From Sanguinoderma infundibulare (lineage: Eukaryota > Basidiomycota > Agaricomycetes > Polyporales > Polyporaceae): a stretch of 64,000 nucleotides of DNA. Shown here one piece after another: positions 23,691-35,322 of this stretch. The DNA lies in assembly GCA_032821775.1 (NCBI GenBank), contig JAVLRN010000004.1, positions 2,666,001 through 2,730,000 of the forward strand, in the 5' to 3' direction. Made by a program: the position numbers and the translations under genes. Position 1 is the first letter of the stretch. Each line of letters starts with the position of its first letter. A model generated the notes under the pieces. That model was not told the DNA's origin. It saw only the letters and a program-made list of their open reading frames with translations, and did no database searches.

Positions 23691-24165
23691 ACTCATCCAG
23701 GGTCTATGTGACAGGAGTTGCCTCCAGCGCCACCTAAGCGTCTGCGCCAAAAAGCCTGACACTTATCTTGTGTTCGGACCTTATGCCTGTCAAATACCCC
23801 TTTCTCGTTTTTGCATGTTCCGGATGCTATGCAGTTATTGTATTTTCCCATATATAGTTTCTGGCTTGCAGTCTCTCACCCCTCACCTCCTTTCTCACCT
23901 GCTCGCTTAAAAGTCCTCAGCTTCGAGCTTCCTTTTTTCGCACCCTCCCATCCGCTATCCCTCTTAATTTGGTCTTTATTCAGTAGCTATGACTCATGTA
24001 CACTCGCCTCCGCCAGCTTGAGCTCAGCCCCCTTCCGGGTCACACAAGAGAGCGGTAGCGACGCGTTTCGGCCCAGTGTCCTGTCCCACGCTGGCTCTTC
24101 GTGTGCGACGCAATCCAGACCCTTCCGCCTTGCCCAACGAATGTATGCATAGATTGGCAATACCT
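23690..24165. other. CpG-rich island in the CpG-poor block, possible solo LTR or promoter fragment
   Basis: This segment keeps many CG dinucleotides (for example gcggtagcgacgcgtttcgg at about 24051) while both sides have almost none. It contains a tatatag box (about 23853) and a pyrimidine-rich stretch, but no gene. It looks younger than its surroundings, such as a recent insertion. I could not identify terminal repeats or a target duplication. Confidence 0.4.
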
Positions 24166-24198
24166 CCATTAGGTCATAGTTGTAGTAAATACATCAAA

Positions 24199-24551
24199 TT
24201 AGCTTGGGAGGTTTTTCCTGATGTCTGTGCTCAAAGAAGTGTTTTCTTGCTCACAAGAGCTGAACTCAAGGAAGTTGTGAGGATCAATGACCTTGTTATT
24301 GTATGTGTCAGTCCCAACCTCTTGATCCTTGTTACCTGCATGCATGCACAGCAGTATCACGCAAAGTGAGTCATCTTAGATATCATGCACTGTGGAGCTG
24401 TGAAAGACTCACTATTAATGTAGAGCTTGCCCCAGGAGAGTGAGAGGTTCTTCACCTTGATGGAGATGTCACCAATGTTGTTGATGAGGATGGTGACCCA
24501 CTGAGGGGAGGTGAGGGTTGATGGGAGGACCTCAGCCTCAGCCATGCTCAT
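24199..24551 (-). pseudogene. Aegerolysin-like gene, truncated at the C-terminus
   Basis: Two exons (24551-24413 and 24335-24199) join in frame across a 77-nt GT-AG intron to give about 91 residues. The first has the family's N-terminal strand pattern PQWVTILI followed by KNLSLSWGKLY. The second continues with the Lys-Asp-Gln-Glu turn region and a Ser-Ser-Cys stretch. Aegerolysins are small beta-sandwich lipid-binding proteins of about 130-140 residues, common in mushrooms; some act with a partner as membrane pore formers. The last third is missing here: the frame stops just before the CpG-rich island at 23690-24165, so an insertion or rearrangement may have cut the gene. No partner gene is seen. 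Probably non-functional. Confidence 0.65.
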
Positions 24552-24895
24552 AATCACATGACCCCCAAGACCTTGGTGTCTGGGACCCGATGCATGAAGG
24601 CACCCATGCTTGATCCCACACTCCCACCTCCACCTCCATTGCCATTGCTGTTTCCATCCCCATCCCCATCCCCCTCACACTCATCCTCTCTGACAACCAT
24701 GGTTGAGAGGCTCAGCAAAAAGGAGAAGGTAAAGAGAAAGACCCAATGTGAGATGAAGAAGCAGAAGAAAAACACTCCTCAAGTCTAAGCACCACCCCAC
24801 TTTGTCAATCCCTGCTTCCACCAGACCAGGTTCTAAGTGCAAATGCAAGCTCAGGAAGATTCTATTACCATGAAACATGACAGAAAAACTCACAG
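24552..24895. other. Short unrecognised ORF region
   Basis: A plus-strand frame (24558-24785) encodes a proline run followed by a lysine-rich tail (MVERLSKKEKVKRK). It has the look of a fragment of a basic protein but no recognisable domain. Upstream-type sequence for the aegerolysin relic on the other strand would also lie here. Confidence 0.25.
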
Positions 24896-27418
24896 GTGTG
24901 TTTTATAGTGCATATACTCACTGTTGCTGATCAGATGTCTTCATGTAGTTCCACCAAGGAAATCCTTGATCACTGCAAGCAGGCCTGCCTTGCCAACTAT
25001 ATTGTGAATTCATTCATGGATTCACATGTGGGTCCTTCATTCAGACTCACATTCGACACCACAGTGGATGCAAGCACACTCAAGTCAGACAATGAAGACA
25101 ATGAAGACTCAGAGGATGATGAGGATGATGAGGAAAAGGTGAAGTGGAAGGCACAGTGCATGATTGTTTATTCACTACAGCACATATAGTGACCCGGCCC
25201 TCAGCAACTTGAAGAGGCTCGCCAACCATGGGCTTCTCCACAAGTATGATGAACTTATTAGGTCAATCACTCATCTAAAGACCAACATCCACGTCCTCAA
25301 CAATGACCAGCTCATCAAGTATGTGCAATATATACATAATAGCCATGCCTGTTAATATATCACTAATGTCAGAACTGATGTCCTTTACTCCATGCCATGC
25401 TCTGGCATTCCTTGCCACAGTCCTTGGCTCCTTGACCTTCCAACACCACTGGCACTTGGCCAACTCATGCAAAAAGCACTCCCACTACCCACACAGCACT
25501 TTACAATCATGCCATCAGCACAAACAACCCACAATGCAGATGATCTTTGGAGACACTCACTGTTTGTGCACTGCCAGATCCCACACATTGCACATGATCA
25601 CCCCCGCTCAGTACTGGATCTCCAGTGGCAAGCTTGGTGGTGGGTTTGGTGACTCGAGCTCAGATGAACTGTGCCAGTATGTGAACCGCTGCACTGGTGT
25701 ATGTGGTGGCTCTCGTTTTGCTCTCAATTTGTGCCTTAGACTCTGATGACAATGATCCAGCTCCTTGATGCTCCCCTGCTGTTTCAGCTGGCTATATGCT
25801 GTAGTTTTATTTCACTCATGCAATAGAATGTTTATTGTGTTCGGTATTCTCCTGCTCATGTGGTGCATTAAAGAATAATAAATGCCATTAAGGGATGAAT
25901 TCTAGAAACATGGGTGACTTTGAAAATGTTCGACTATTCCTGCATGGGGTATACATACCCCTGTCTCAGGCTACCTACCTCAACCTTGACACGCCCTATA
26001 TCCATCCCTACACTGGGTATGGATATCTCACCCATCCTCACATACCACAGCCCAGACCTGTCTGCATCCATACTCCACCTCAGGCTGCATAGGACAGCCC
26101 AGACTGGTCACCTATTCATTCCAATGTGGCATTATGGAGGGACCTGTAACAGCATCAATTTGATCAGCATGCATGTAGAATCCTTTGCTGTGGAGGCAAT
26201 CTCTTGCAACACTGGGTATGGATTCCATATAGTATTCATCAAGGTGGGCAGTTTTGGTGATGTTGCCAGCCTCACATAGTTGCAATGACTGTTTTCAGTC
26301 ATCACAGGTGTTGATCTGCACTTCTTCACCTTCTCCAAGTCAGTGTCAAACATTAAATATCACCTCTTTATGGACCTCCGCACCCTCCACGAGTGGACCA
26401 CCTACCAGATAACACCTTACGACTGGGTTTGCACAGCATCCAACTACAATGCCCACATTAAGAAGCTCAACAAGGATAAAAAGACCACATATGCCCTCAT
26501 GGCACTGAAAGCCCTCCTCAACAAACTCGGCGAGATTGAAAGCCAGATCTTCAACAGGATTCACAACAACAATTATGTATGTGAGTTCAGTTTCTCCCTC
26601 AAATGTTCCTTTGATATGGGATGTGATAAATTTCTAGCATCTGTCCTATGAGGTTGGCTGGGGCTACAACTTTATGGGCATTCACTGACCACTCACTTTG
26701 CAGCACATTGTGAAACTGACATATTTTGGAAGCACCACTGCCCTGCCATGTTTCTCAGCTCAAAGATCCAGCAGATGCTTGATGACCACACTTTCAAACT
26801 GGTGAGTTCATGCAGGCTCCACCTGCCTGCCACTTGCCACTCCTCCTCATGTGATTGCTCACCCAGTTGACCCTACACAGCAAAAGAACCACATGTGCTT
26901 GTGCTGCAAGTCTCTAATGTACCCAGAGGCCAAGGGCCACAAGGACAACCATCTCTGCAACATCTGCTCATAGCATCCAGCAGACTGCCGACAAAATGAA
27001 GATCACCATCAATGGCATGTCATGCACCATCAAGAAATCACCACCACCATTTCTGCAGCTCAAAGAGGTCTTCATGAATGGCAACATCTTCCATCCAGCA
27101 TGCTTTCTTGCCAATGTCAAGTCTTTCTATGACTGAATCATCATCAACAACTCGCCTTTCAGCGTGCTCGCAATGACCAACTATGCATTTATTAAGTACA
27201 TGCAGGAGTGCACCATCTTGATGCTTGGGTTGGACAGATGGTCATTGCATGCCCTCTTCAAGCTCCCCCTCACCTTCAAGGTCACATTGGAGGAGGCCAC
27301 AAAGTACAACCAGTGGGAGAGCAAGCAGTGCCTCCTCCTGGACTGCCTCTCAGAGCCTGTGCTTGAGGCAATGATGGGGTACATGGAGGATGCAACAACT
27401 CCTGGTGGTGATGCATAG
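24896..27418 (+). pseudogene. Decayed unrecognised gene in several exon-like pieces
   Basis: Successive plus-strand fragments look like exons of one gene: 24896-25185 (with an Asp/Glu run EDNEDSEDDEDDEE) and about 25195-25320 (LSNLKRLANHGLLHKYDELI). Further pieces are 26350-26575 (LHEWTTYQITPYDWVCTASNYN), 26885-26970 (CLCCKSL...HLCNICS, a possible zinc site) and 27150-27415 (FKVTLEEATKYNQWESKQ). Stops such as TAG at 26971 and TGA at 27136 interrupt it. I do not recognise the family. A TE-borne gene is as likely as a host gene. Confidence 0.35.
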
Positions 27419-28086
27419 GCTTTGAAGGTGACGGCAGCAGTGGTTTCAGCATGCAGACATTCGTGGACATGTATATGGTCTCATTTTTTTCTTGTTGCTA
27501 TTACAATTGTGCAAATGTCTCTACAATGGAATCTACAGACTTCTTGATGAATCACTGCCTGCCCGACGCCGCGCGGCCGCCCCGCCCACTTAACCCCTCC
27601 TCCCGCCCCCGCCTGCTGCCGGATATGGTATCCGGTCGGGTTAGGGCTTGTTGGTCAGGGTTGGTCTGAGGGACCAATGTGCGGGCGCCTGATTGGTGTG
27701 GGCGTCTCGGTGACCAATACCAAATCCCCCTCGGAATGTGTAATCACCCACCCTCGGAATGACCAATGAGCCACCTCGGTCGGCGTCCTGGAATGGCGGG
27801 GCACCCAGATCCACAGCGACTCCAAAAGCAAAGTGGAAGATGGCCACATTAAAGCTCCATTAACATAGCGGTAATTAGCTTCCAAAGCGACATCTATCTT
27901 TTACAGCTAGAACTCTAATACATGCTGGATTAAATAGAAAATGCTCTCTAAATGTCGACGTGTGTAATATGCTACGGGGAACTAGCGATGTACAATTGAT
28001 AGCGGCATGATGGATAGCAAGGAGTAGAGGTGTGAAAAGGTAGCCAGTATGCAATGCAAGCCAGTGGGTCCGATGACGTCAACGAA
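27419..28086. other. Boundary between the decayed repeat block and the gene-rich block
   Basis: No gene. Base composition changes abruptly at about 27,560, where cgacgccgcgcggccgcccc begins a GC- and CpG-rich stretch. An imperfect palindrome ccggatatggtatccgg lies at 27,620-27,636. The rest would be 3' flank of the TRP-like gene. Confidence 0.6.
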
Positions 28087-30469
28087 CTATGTTACTGTAT
28101 GCATCTCATGTATGGGATGCTCCTCTAGAGGCGTAGGGACAGACGAAGAAATGTTACGACTATGCCGTTGGCCGGAGATGGGTGATGAAGCTGTGGAAGT
28201 CCGGTAAGTGTATGAGGGGGAGTGTGGTGCATCTGTTGAGACAGATGGCGGCCGTGAGTGCTGGAACGACCATCTTCGCGGGAGAGTCTCACCAAGCGTC
28301 GTGCTAGACGACGCACTAGAGGGCGACCCCTGCGAGAACGATGCCGTGCTCGGCGGCGAAGGATTCTCAGGGCGTCGCACAAAGTACTGAGATTTGCCAG
28401 TCGCCAACGTCCCGTTGTCCTTCTCCTTGACGGCCATCTCCCCGTCCTTTCCCGTGTGTGCCAACGATCGATCGCTGGAGTCGCCGGTAAGTGTCGTCTG
28501 TCCAACGTGATGACCTCGGCGACCGCAGGTGACAGCAAACACAAGGAGACGCCATAATCCGAGATTGACAAGGATGTTGAGGAACATCACCACAACTGCC
28601 ACCGAGAAGATGACGGCGGCGATGGCTCCTATCGCGACGCGCGGGATGGGTTTCACTGCAAGTGATTCGGTAAAAGCGATCATCAACCCGCTGCACACCA
28701 AACGCGTAGCGCATAGGTAGCCAGCAAGAATGTCCGCCGCGCGAGTCCTGTGGGGCTTGAGGACGATGATGGAGAGGAAGAGGAAGAACTCGAGGACCAC
28801 GAAAATGATAATTTGCGTGGTACCATGGGAATGCGCAAAGGCGGTGACCAGAGCCTTGACGACCATGACAAATAACAATGGTAAGGTGTAGTACACCCTA
28901 CTCGGGCGACAGGGAGCAGTGAGAGGCGCAACCCAAGCGGGTGGGTCAATGCCTCTCCACTTCCCCTTCGGGAACAAGGTACGGGTGGCAAAGAAAGCAG
29001 CCGGAAGGATGACTGCCATGAGCGCAATGAGGAGGAGCACCGATAGTAAGACGGCAAGCCACGAGTCCTTCAAGGTCCATTGATAGAAGGCGAACACCAG
29101 GATGGGTAATGAGGCCACCATGGCGGCGCGTAAGCCCCACGCGCGAGCGAAAGATGGGTATCTTGCGCGAAACTGGACGATTCCCGGGTGTTTTTGAGCG
29201 AGTTCCGTGCGACAGAGTAAAACAGTAGCCCCGTACACGATGGCAAGCGAGCCGAGGGTGATCGCGGCCAGCATGAGGGAAAGGAAAAATATGGTCATGA
29301 ACGCGTTGGCTGTGGCAATGCCAATAGAGTTGGTGTAAATCGGAATACCAGCTTGAAGTACATTGGACGAGTCTTGCGTGACCGTTGCGACATCGCCACC
29401 AACCAACACTTGGGGCAAGAAGCTAGCAGACGCGTCAGAGAAAAACGACTTGGCGAACACGTTGGAAGTGACTAACCCGCTTGGGATAACGAAGCTAGCC
29501 GAGTTGTAAGGGCTGAGCTTGCGGTTGACGAAATCAATGGCGCCGTTGCTACTCGCATCGGAGAGATCGCCTCCTGTGAGATGGCGCATGCGATTGATAG
29601 ACTGTTGAATGGGGGACGTCGTGGATGCAGCGAAGAGGCCCATGGCCCATGCAAAGTTGAGAGTGTATGAACGGTATAGGGAGGGGAAGTTGAGAGCCAG
29701 GAGACCGGATAGAGCGATAGTCTGATACAGGGCCGTCAGGTCAATCAAGCGGATGGGGGCAAGGGCAAGGTGGTCGTGAAGGATCGACTGCCATATTGCG
29801 GCGGCGAGAGCGAGGAGAGCAATGCTGGCCGTCGTCCACTCGACAGCATATTGGCGAGTGGACCAGCCGTTGGACAAGGTGGTTTGGACGCATGCCTTGA
29901 CGTCGCCAGACTTGACGTCGGTGAGGGTGAGTTGGGCATAGGCCTCAAGATCAGGGATGGAGTACGCTATTGAGGGGAAATGGGATTGTATGTCGAGGTT
30001 CTTGGGAAGGGAGATAGAGTCTGAACCATTGAAGGTATAGACAGGAAGAGGGCAGAGAGCACCGCCGAAAAGGGAGCAAATGTCGATGGAGACGTTGATT
30101 GGCTGCATGCCATAGACATTGAGGAAGAGATGTGCGTTGACATTGATGTTTTGGTCCTGGAAAAGCAAAAAGTTAGAGGTAGGGGGGATACATGAGGATT
30201 GAGGACGCACGACGCTGGCGGCGGAAATGTTGAAGACGATGGACTCGTTCTTTGCGAAATATGCGATGTCGAACTGCTCGATGAGGAGACTCTCTGGGGG
30301 AGCGCAGTAGGTGACAGAAGAAGTGACTTTGGAGCAGAGTTAGGGGATGGCAAGGGGCGAAGGCGAGGGAATACGCACAAAGAACGTCGTCGCGTGAGGC
30401 GACGAAGGCTGGAGCGAGAAGAAGACAGGCACCGAGGGCAAGTCGCGACCGGGCGACAGAGAAGAACAT
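28087..30469 (-). CDS. TRP-like membrane protein (flavin carrier / Pkd2-like family)
   Basis: Exons 30469-30379 and 30326-28087 with a 52-nt GT-AG intron give 776 residues. A signal peptide (MFFSVARSRLALGACLLLA...) is followed by a lumenal ML-like N-terminal domain (about residues 30-165, with conserved YCAPPESL and IEQFDIAYFAKN). A central TRP-like domain with roughly nine or ten hydrophobic helices comes next (about 170-600), then a long Ser/Pro-rich cytoplasmic tail. This matches fungal Flc/Pkd2-type proteins, which sit in ER, vacuole or plasma membrane and affect calcium, flavin uptake and cell-wall synthesis. The ATG at 30469 was chosen because it directly precedes the signal peptide. 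The gene shares an upstream region with the divergent RanBP1-domain gene. Confidence 0.85.
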
Positions 30470-31201
30470 GAAGGGCAAGAGACGACGAGCCTTGAGTTTG
30501 GCGAGACTGTATAAGTGCGCTGGGGAGGGTGTGAGCGGGGCATTGTGCACGAGGACAAGGGCTGTATTGTTATTCTTACCCGGCGGGGTCTATTGTTCGG
30601 GGTGTTGTTCTCTGGGCGGCTGTGCGGGCGTGCACGACGGGGAAACAAAGGTGAAGGAGGGCGGGCGACTTTGAGAGAGGAAAAAGAGAGATATGGGGCC
30701 AAGCTCGCCACCGACGACGTCGTGGAGAGGGACGACTCCACTTGCATCCGACGTGTGCGACGGCGAGCCATACATATATCCCTCCTCGTCATGACGCTCA
30801 CCAGAGATGCGACTAGACGCCCACTTCCGTCCCGTCACCAGCACTGCCCCTCTCGGCCCGGTTTTAGTGTCCCGGTTGCAGGCGTGTTTGGGCGCGCACG
30901 ACGTTGCGGCCGTTATGGACGGGCTTGGTCGAGACTAGCGGCCGTTCGTGAAAAGCCGAGAAGAAAGGCTGGAGAACAGAGAACATGAGCAGGCGGCGTT
31001 ATGTAAGAGAGCATAAGTAAGAGCGGGGGATACAAAGGCTGCGGTTGGCCATTTGATCTTATCTCATCGTGGCTGCCGCCAAACGCCGGCGACTTGGGCT
31101 CGGCCTCGCTTCCGTCCCTGAGCGAGCCCCCACGCACTCGGACTACTACTCCTTCTCCGTCCTCTGCGCCTCACCAGCCCGCCAGCATAGACTCAGATAC
31201 C
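30470..31201. promoter_or_regulatory. Divergent promoter, TRP-like / RanBP1-domain genes
   Basis: 732 bp between two start codons that point away from each other. A catatat box lies at about 30769, and a tcttatctc (GATA-type) motif at about 31057 lies nearer the RanBP1-domain gene. No other gene is seen. Confidence 0.5.
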
Positions 31202-33832
31202 ATGTCCGCGCACCACCAGTCGCGCGACCCCGCTGCACCCGACCCGACATCCGAAACAAACCATGCCACTGTCGACCAACCCACGCCCGGTCTTTCCACT
31301 CCTCCCGGCGAGCTCAATGGTGCGTGCTCATTCTTCTTGGCCTTCAATACCCGACCGTCAACGTCTTCCCATTTATTAGACGTTAAGAACTCGAGGAAGC
31401 GCGAGAGGGAGGTCTCGGTGGAACCCGTCACGCCCCAGGCTGCCACTCTTGTACGTCGCTCTCGTTGACACTTTCCGTCTTGCCACTCCATCCCTCATTC
31501 CCCTGCCTGTCCTATCATCACTTGATATATCTCCTACGTCTATCCACAAGCTCCTTTGATCGTCTCGTTCGATTGCTTCCTTGGATTCTCCAACCACCTC
31601 CTTGGCGCTTGTCCTATGTTTCACACCTACTATCTACCATGATTTATTTTATCCCCTGCTTAATCCGCTCTACTACGTACTCAACCATTCTCCTCAGGAT
31701 ATTGATTCCGAGAAGTCCGAGGGAAAAGAACGTCGCACGCCGGCAAAGAAGAATCGCACAAGCGATCCCGTCCTCGAAGCGCCATTAGAGCAAGCAGAGG
31801 ATGATGACGACAAGTTGAATGGCTCCCCCCCACATGAGACAAAAGTACGACAGATCAGCCAAGGCGTCGAAGATCTCACCTGGCAAAACATCAAGCAAGC
31901 TTCACCAGGAGCCGAATCTTGCTCCAACGACAGTCAAGTGCCCACCGACTCCCAGACCAGGATGGAGAGCGTTGCCGATACCCGTTCTCAGAGCGCCGAT
32001 GCAGAGCACACCCTGCCGGCGGACGATACCAACCCTCAACTGCCCGGCCAACGCGAGGAGGTCTCGCCCCCACTCATGCGTGCGGAAACCCCTCCGATCC
32101 AGAATGACACGGCTAGTGAGCAAGAGGACTCTGGTGCTGCAGCTGGTCCGGAGCAGCCACCCGACTCTCATGCGACCGGAGCGCCTGAGCCCTCTACCGA
32201 GTTCGCATCTCCGGATGATTCGCATAAGACTCTCCCCGACGCGCCCCGGCTCCCATCCACACAACGACGCGACTCCGACTCCGACCAGGAGAAGGGTCTG
32301 AAGCGGAAGCTGGGAGACCGTACCGTGAGCGAGGCGCTCGTTCCGGGGGAGATCCCAGAACGGAACGGCGTCCTAACTGTGATCGCAACGAAGCGTCCAC
32401 GAGATGACCCTGAAGCGGATCCGAACACCAGGGAGAAAAAGCGACCGACCCCACCGCCAGAGGAGGATGAAAAGCAGGAGGATAAACAAGCTCCAACTCC
32501 TCCAGCGGAACTTTCTCCGAAGTTTGTGAGTACACGTTCCGTGCTCTTCACTCACTCCACACATGGACCCTCATTCGCTCTCAGGGTGGTTTCATGGCGT
32601 ACGCGTCCACGAGCTCTCCATTTGCCAACGTCCCCGGCCCCCGCATTTTCGGCGCGAAGCAACCTTCCACTTCTCCGTGGGCGACGGCGAGCAGCAGTGG
32701 CAGCTCCGCCACCGCGTTTTCCAACGGTACCACAACTCCGCCCTTCTCGTCATTCCCCTCCTCTCCGTCCCCTTTCAGCAGTACCTTACCCTCGGCAGCT
32801 AAGGACACCAATGGGGCCTCAACCTCCACCGCGTCCCCCTCGCAAGCACACAAGCGCACTGGATTTGAGGCGTTCGCGTCTTCGACATCCCCCTTCGCGA
32901 GCGCCGCAAAGCGGCCGAAATCACCCCCACCGCCTCCGTCAAGCGTGCTGCGCAGCCGTTCTCCATCGCGTCATGGCACCCCAGGGCGGCCCGTCAATGC
33001 GTTCTCGGCGTATGCCGTTGGAGGCGCACAGAGCTTTGCTGCGCCAACACCCAAACGCCCTCCTACACTTGGGGAGGAGTCGTCCGCGGGCGAGGCGACT
33101 GTCTTCGGGAGCAGCAGCGGGAATGGGGGGAGCGTGCTGGATGCGGGCAAGGACTCCGGATCTGGGGAGGAGAGCGAGAGTGGGAAGGAGGAGAAGCGGG
33201 GCGCAAGCTTTAAGGAGCAGTTGCGGGCGGGAAAGAACAAGGAAGAGGACGAGGAAGAGGAAGAGCAGAAGCGACTGAACTTGACGGAGCAGGAAGGTGC
33301 GTGTCTGTGTCTGTTCTCCTTGAGTCCCGAGGATGACTGATGGTGAACTGGGGTGCAGTGCTTACGGGGGAGGAAGAGGAGGACACAGTGTACCAGGTGC
33401 GCGGGAAGCTGTTTGCGTTGAGCGAACAAAATCAGTGGAAGGAAAAGGGGACGGGAATGTTGAGGTTGAATGTGAGGAGGGAGGATGGGGGCGGGGCGCG
33501 GCTCAGTACGTTCTCTTGCACTCGCCTTCTGCTCTTTACGTATTCCGGCTCATGGTTTTGATGACGCAGTCATGCGGAAAGAGGCGGTCTACACCGTATT
33601 GCTCAATGCGACGCTGTTCAAGGGCATGCGGTGCTTCCTCGCTCAAGATCCTCGATACATCCGGTTCAGTGTTTTCGAGAGCAACGTCACGACGCATTAC
33701 AATCTCCGGGTGTGTTTCTTTTTGTTGGAACCCATGGATGACGGTGATATTGACCGCCACATCCAGGTGTCGAATGCCAAGATTGCCGAAGAGCTGCTCG
33801 AGGAAATCACTGCGCACATTCCTACGGAGTAG
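31202..33832 (+). CDS. RanBP1-domain protein (Yrb2/Hba1- or Nup2-like)
   Basis: Seven exons: 31202-31319, 31380-31450, 31698-32525, 32585-33296, 33359-33505, 33570-33709 and 33767-33832, all GT-AG and in frame, give 693 residues. An N-terminal NSRKREREVSVEP motif of the Yrb2/Nup50 type comes early (about residue 43). A long acidic, disordered middle and a Ser/Phe/Gly-rich part with FG-like spots (RIFG, TVFG) follow. A C-terminal Ran-binding domain starts about residue 577, with VYQVRGKLFAL, GTGMLRLNV and LLNATLFKGM, ending NLRVSNAKIAEELLEEI. Proteins of this kind bind Ran-GTP at the nucleus and help Crm1 export or pore function. The last intron is needed to join NLRV to SNAK. Confidence 0.88.
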
Positions 33833-34381
33833 ATTGCTTTCTCGTAGCATAGATGTTCTCGTGTTGCCGCCTATCGCGCATAGGATGATTTGAGGATGCT
33901 GAGATGACGAGGACGCTCCGCACCCTTACACTTTCCAAGATGAGGACGCTGCTGTGCCCGCCCAACTGACGACATGTTTACGACATTGCTCCATCGATGC
34001 TACCGTACAGTATACGCTAGCTAAAGCTGTTTAGTACATTTTTGCCTCCTTGTGGAGACTCGAGAGCGTTTGATGTAGTTACAATCCTGTATATGTATGC
34101 TGCCTTGGCTCCTATCAGTTGGGACCTGCGCTGCCAGCATCCCCATGCCCTGTTGACACAAGTCAGCTGCTCTCCCGCACCAATGAAATGGCACAGAGGT
34201 TTTCAGAGCGGTTGGGTGTGCATTTCGCCAGCACAGAGATCCCTGAGGCTGTTCCCCAGAATCCCTCATATTATCTCTCTTTTCCGCTTGCTCATTTCCG
34301 CGCTCAGGCGTGTCCACCGACGCATCTTTCCACTAGTGAATCTTTTTCTGACTGCTATTGTTAAGAGCACGGTTCTACAGC
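33833..34381. other. Intergenic sequence, no gene seen
   Basis: 3' flank of the RanBP1-domain gene and upstream flank of the HET-like relic. A short frame at about 34119-34364 has no recognisable domain. Confidence 0.5.
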
Positions 34382-34990
34382 GATGCGACTTTTGAATACG
34401 CAAACGGACGTTCAATAGTGCCACGGAAATCCCTTCGTATGGCATCCTTTCGCCTGTTCGCATGTGCGCCAAGGGGAGCAAATCCTTCATGCCGTGAAAC
34501 TTGTCAGGACCCTTGCAAAGTTCCTGGAGCCGCATATCTCAGAAGATCCGAGACTGCTATACCTTTGCACCTCGCGAGGGGTTTAAGTGTATATGTATCG
34601 ACACCTGCTGCATCGACAAGATCAGCGGCTCTGAGTTTTCCGAGGCGATCAACTCGATGTATGTCTGGTACGCCGCACGTCCGTATGCATGGCTACATGA
34701 TGTTGAAGACAGTTATCCTGTCAAGTCCCTCTCCCTCTCTGACAGTGTGTCTGGCGGACACAGACGTGTCACTCAGTCCCGTCTCTGGGTCGAACTGAGC
34801 GTGATCCGCGTTGGGTCTCGTTTGCTCGGGTGGGCATAGGACGGTTTCCTCGAAAGAATGTTGGAATTGGAGCGCAGCGGGCCAGGTCTATGAACACGAA
34901 CTTGAAGTAGAAAATCCGATGACTCACAGGGGTTTGTCCGGACGACCTCAGGATCCAGTAGCCTGCGGTCAGTGCTCAACGTTCAACTAA
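34382..34990 (+). pseudogene. HET-domain (heterokaryon incompatibility) pseudogene
   Basis: ATG at 34382 gives MRLLNTQT, the usual start of a basidiomycete HET domain. It is followed by a frameshift into IPSYGILS, another into LHAVKLVRTLAKFLEP, and another into the core motif CIDTCCIDKISGSEFSEAINSMY (about 34595-34665). The stretch to the later R-W-T-L-Q-E-L block is degraded. At least three frame changes and stops mean no functional product. HET proteins trigger cell death on fusion of unlike hyphae and occur in large, fast-changing families. Confidence 0.7.
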
Positions 34991-35322
34991 TAAACGCCTA
35001 AACCTGGAAAGACAGCCCTCTTGTGCGAGTCGCTGGCAGAGCCGGTACGAACAGAGCCGGGTGTTGCTGCTGAAGTCCGAGGGCAAATGGACTCGTATGC
35101 CAAGTAGTACTGCATAGTCATGCCAGTCCGGAGACATGCCAGTGACATGCCGCAGCTGGTCGACTTTCTGCCGGGCCGGCCGCGGAAGGGTCCGGGTGCG
35201 GCTGCGCGATCGCGGTGCGGGCGGCGTCAAGAGTACGTGCACGACAACATACGACCTGCCACCCACCATTACTTCTAATTCTCGGCTAATTACCCTGCTG
35301 GTGTCTGGTGTCGCCCCGGTAC
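34991..35322. other. Upstream region of the P4-ATPase gene
   Basis: No gene seen. A GC-rich stretch (gccgggccggccgcgg, about 35172) lies 150 bp before the start codon. Confidence 0.45.

Noticed and set aside
27630..27655. Telomere-like gggttaggg near the composition border
   Set aside because: Only one unit is present, not an array, so there is no support for an internal telomere.
30470..30550. Upstream extension of the TRP-like protein to 30550
   Set aside because: The upstream codon is GTG, and the ATG at 30469 lies directly before a good signal peptide.
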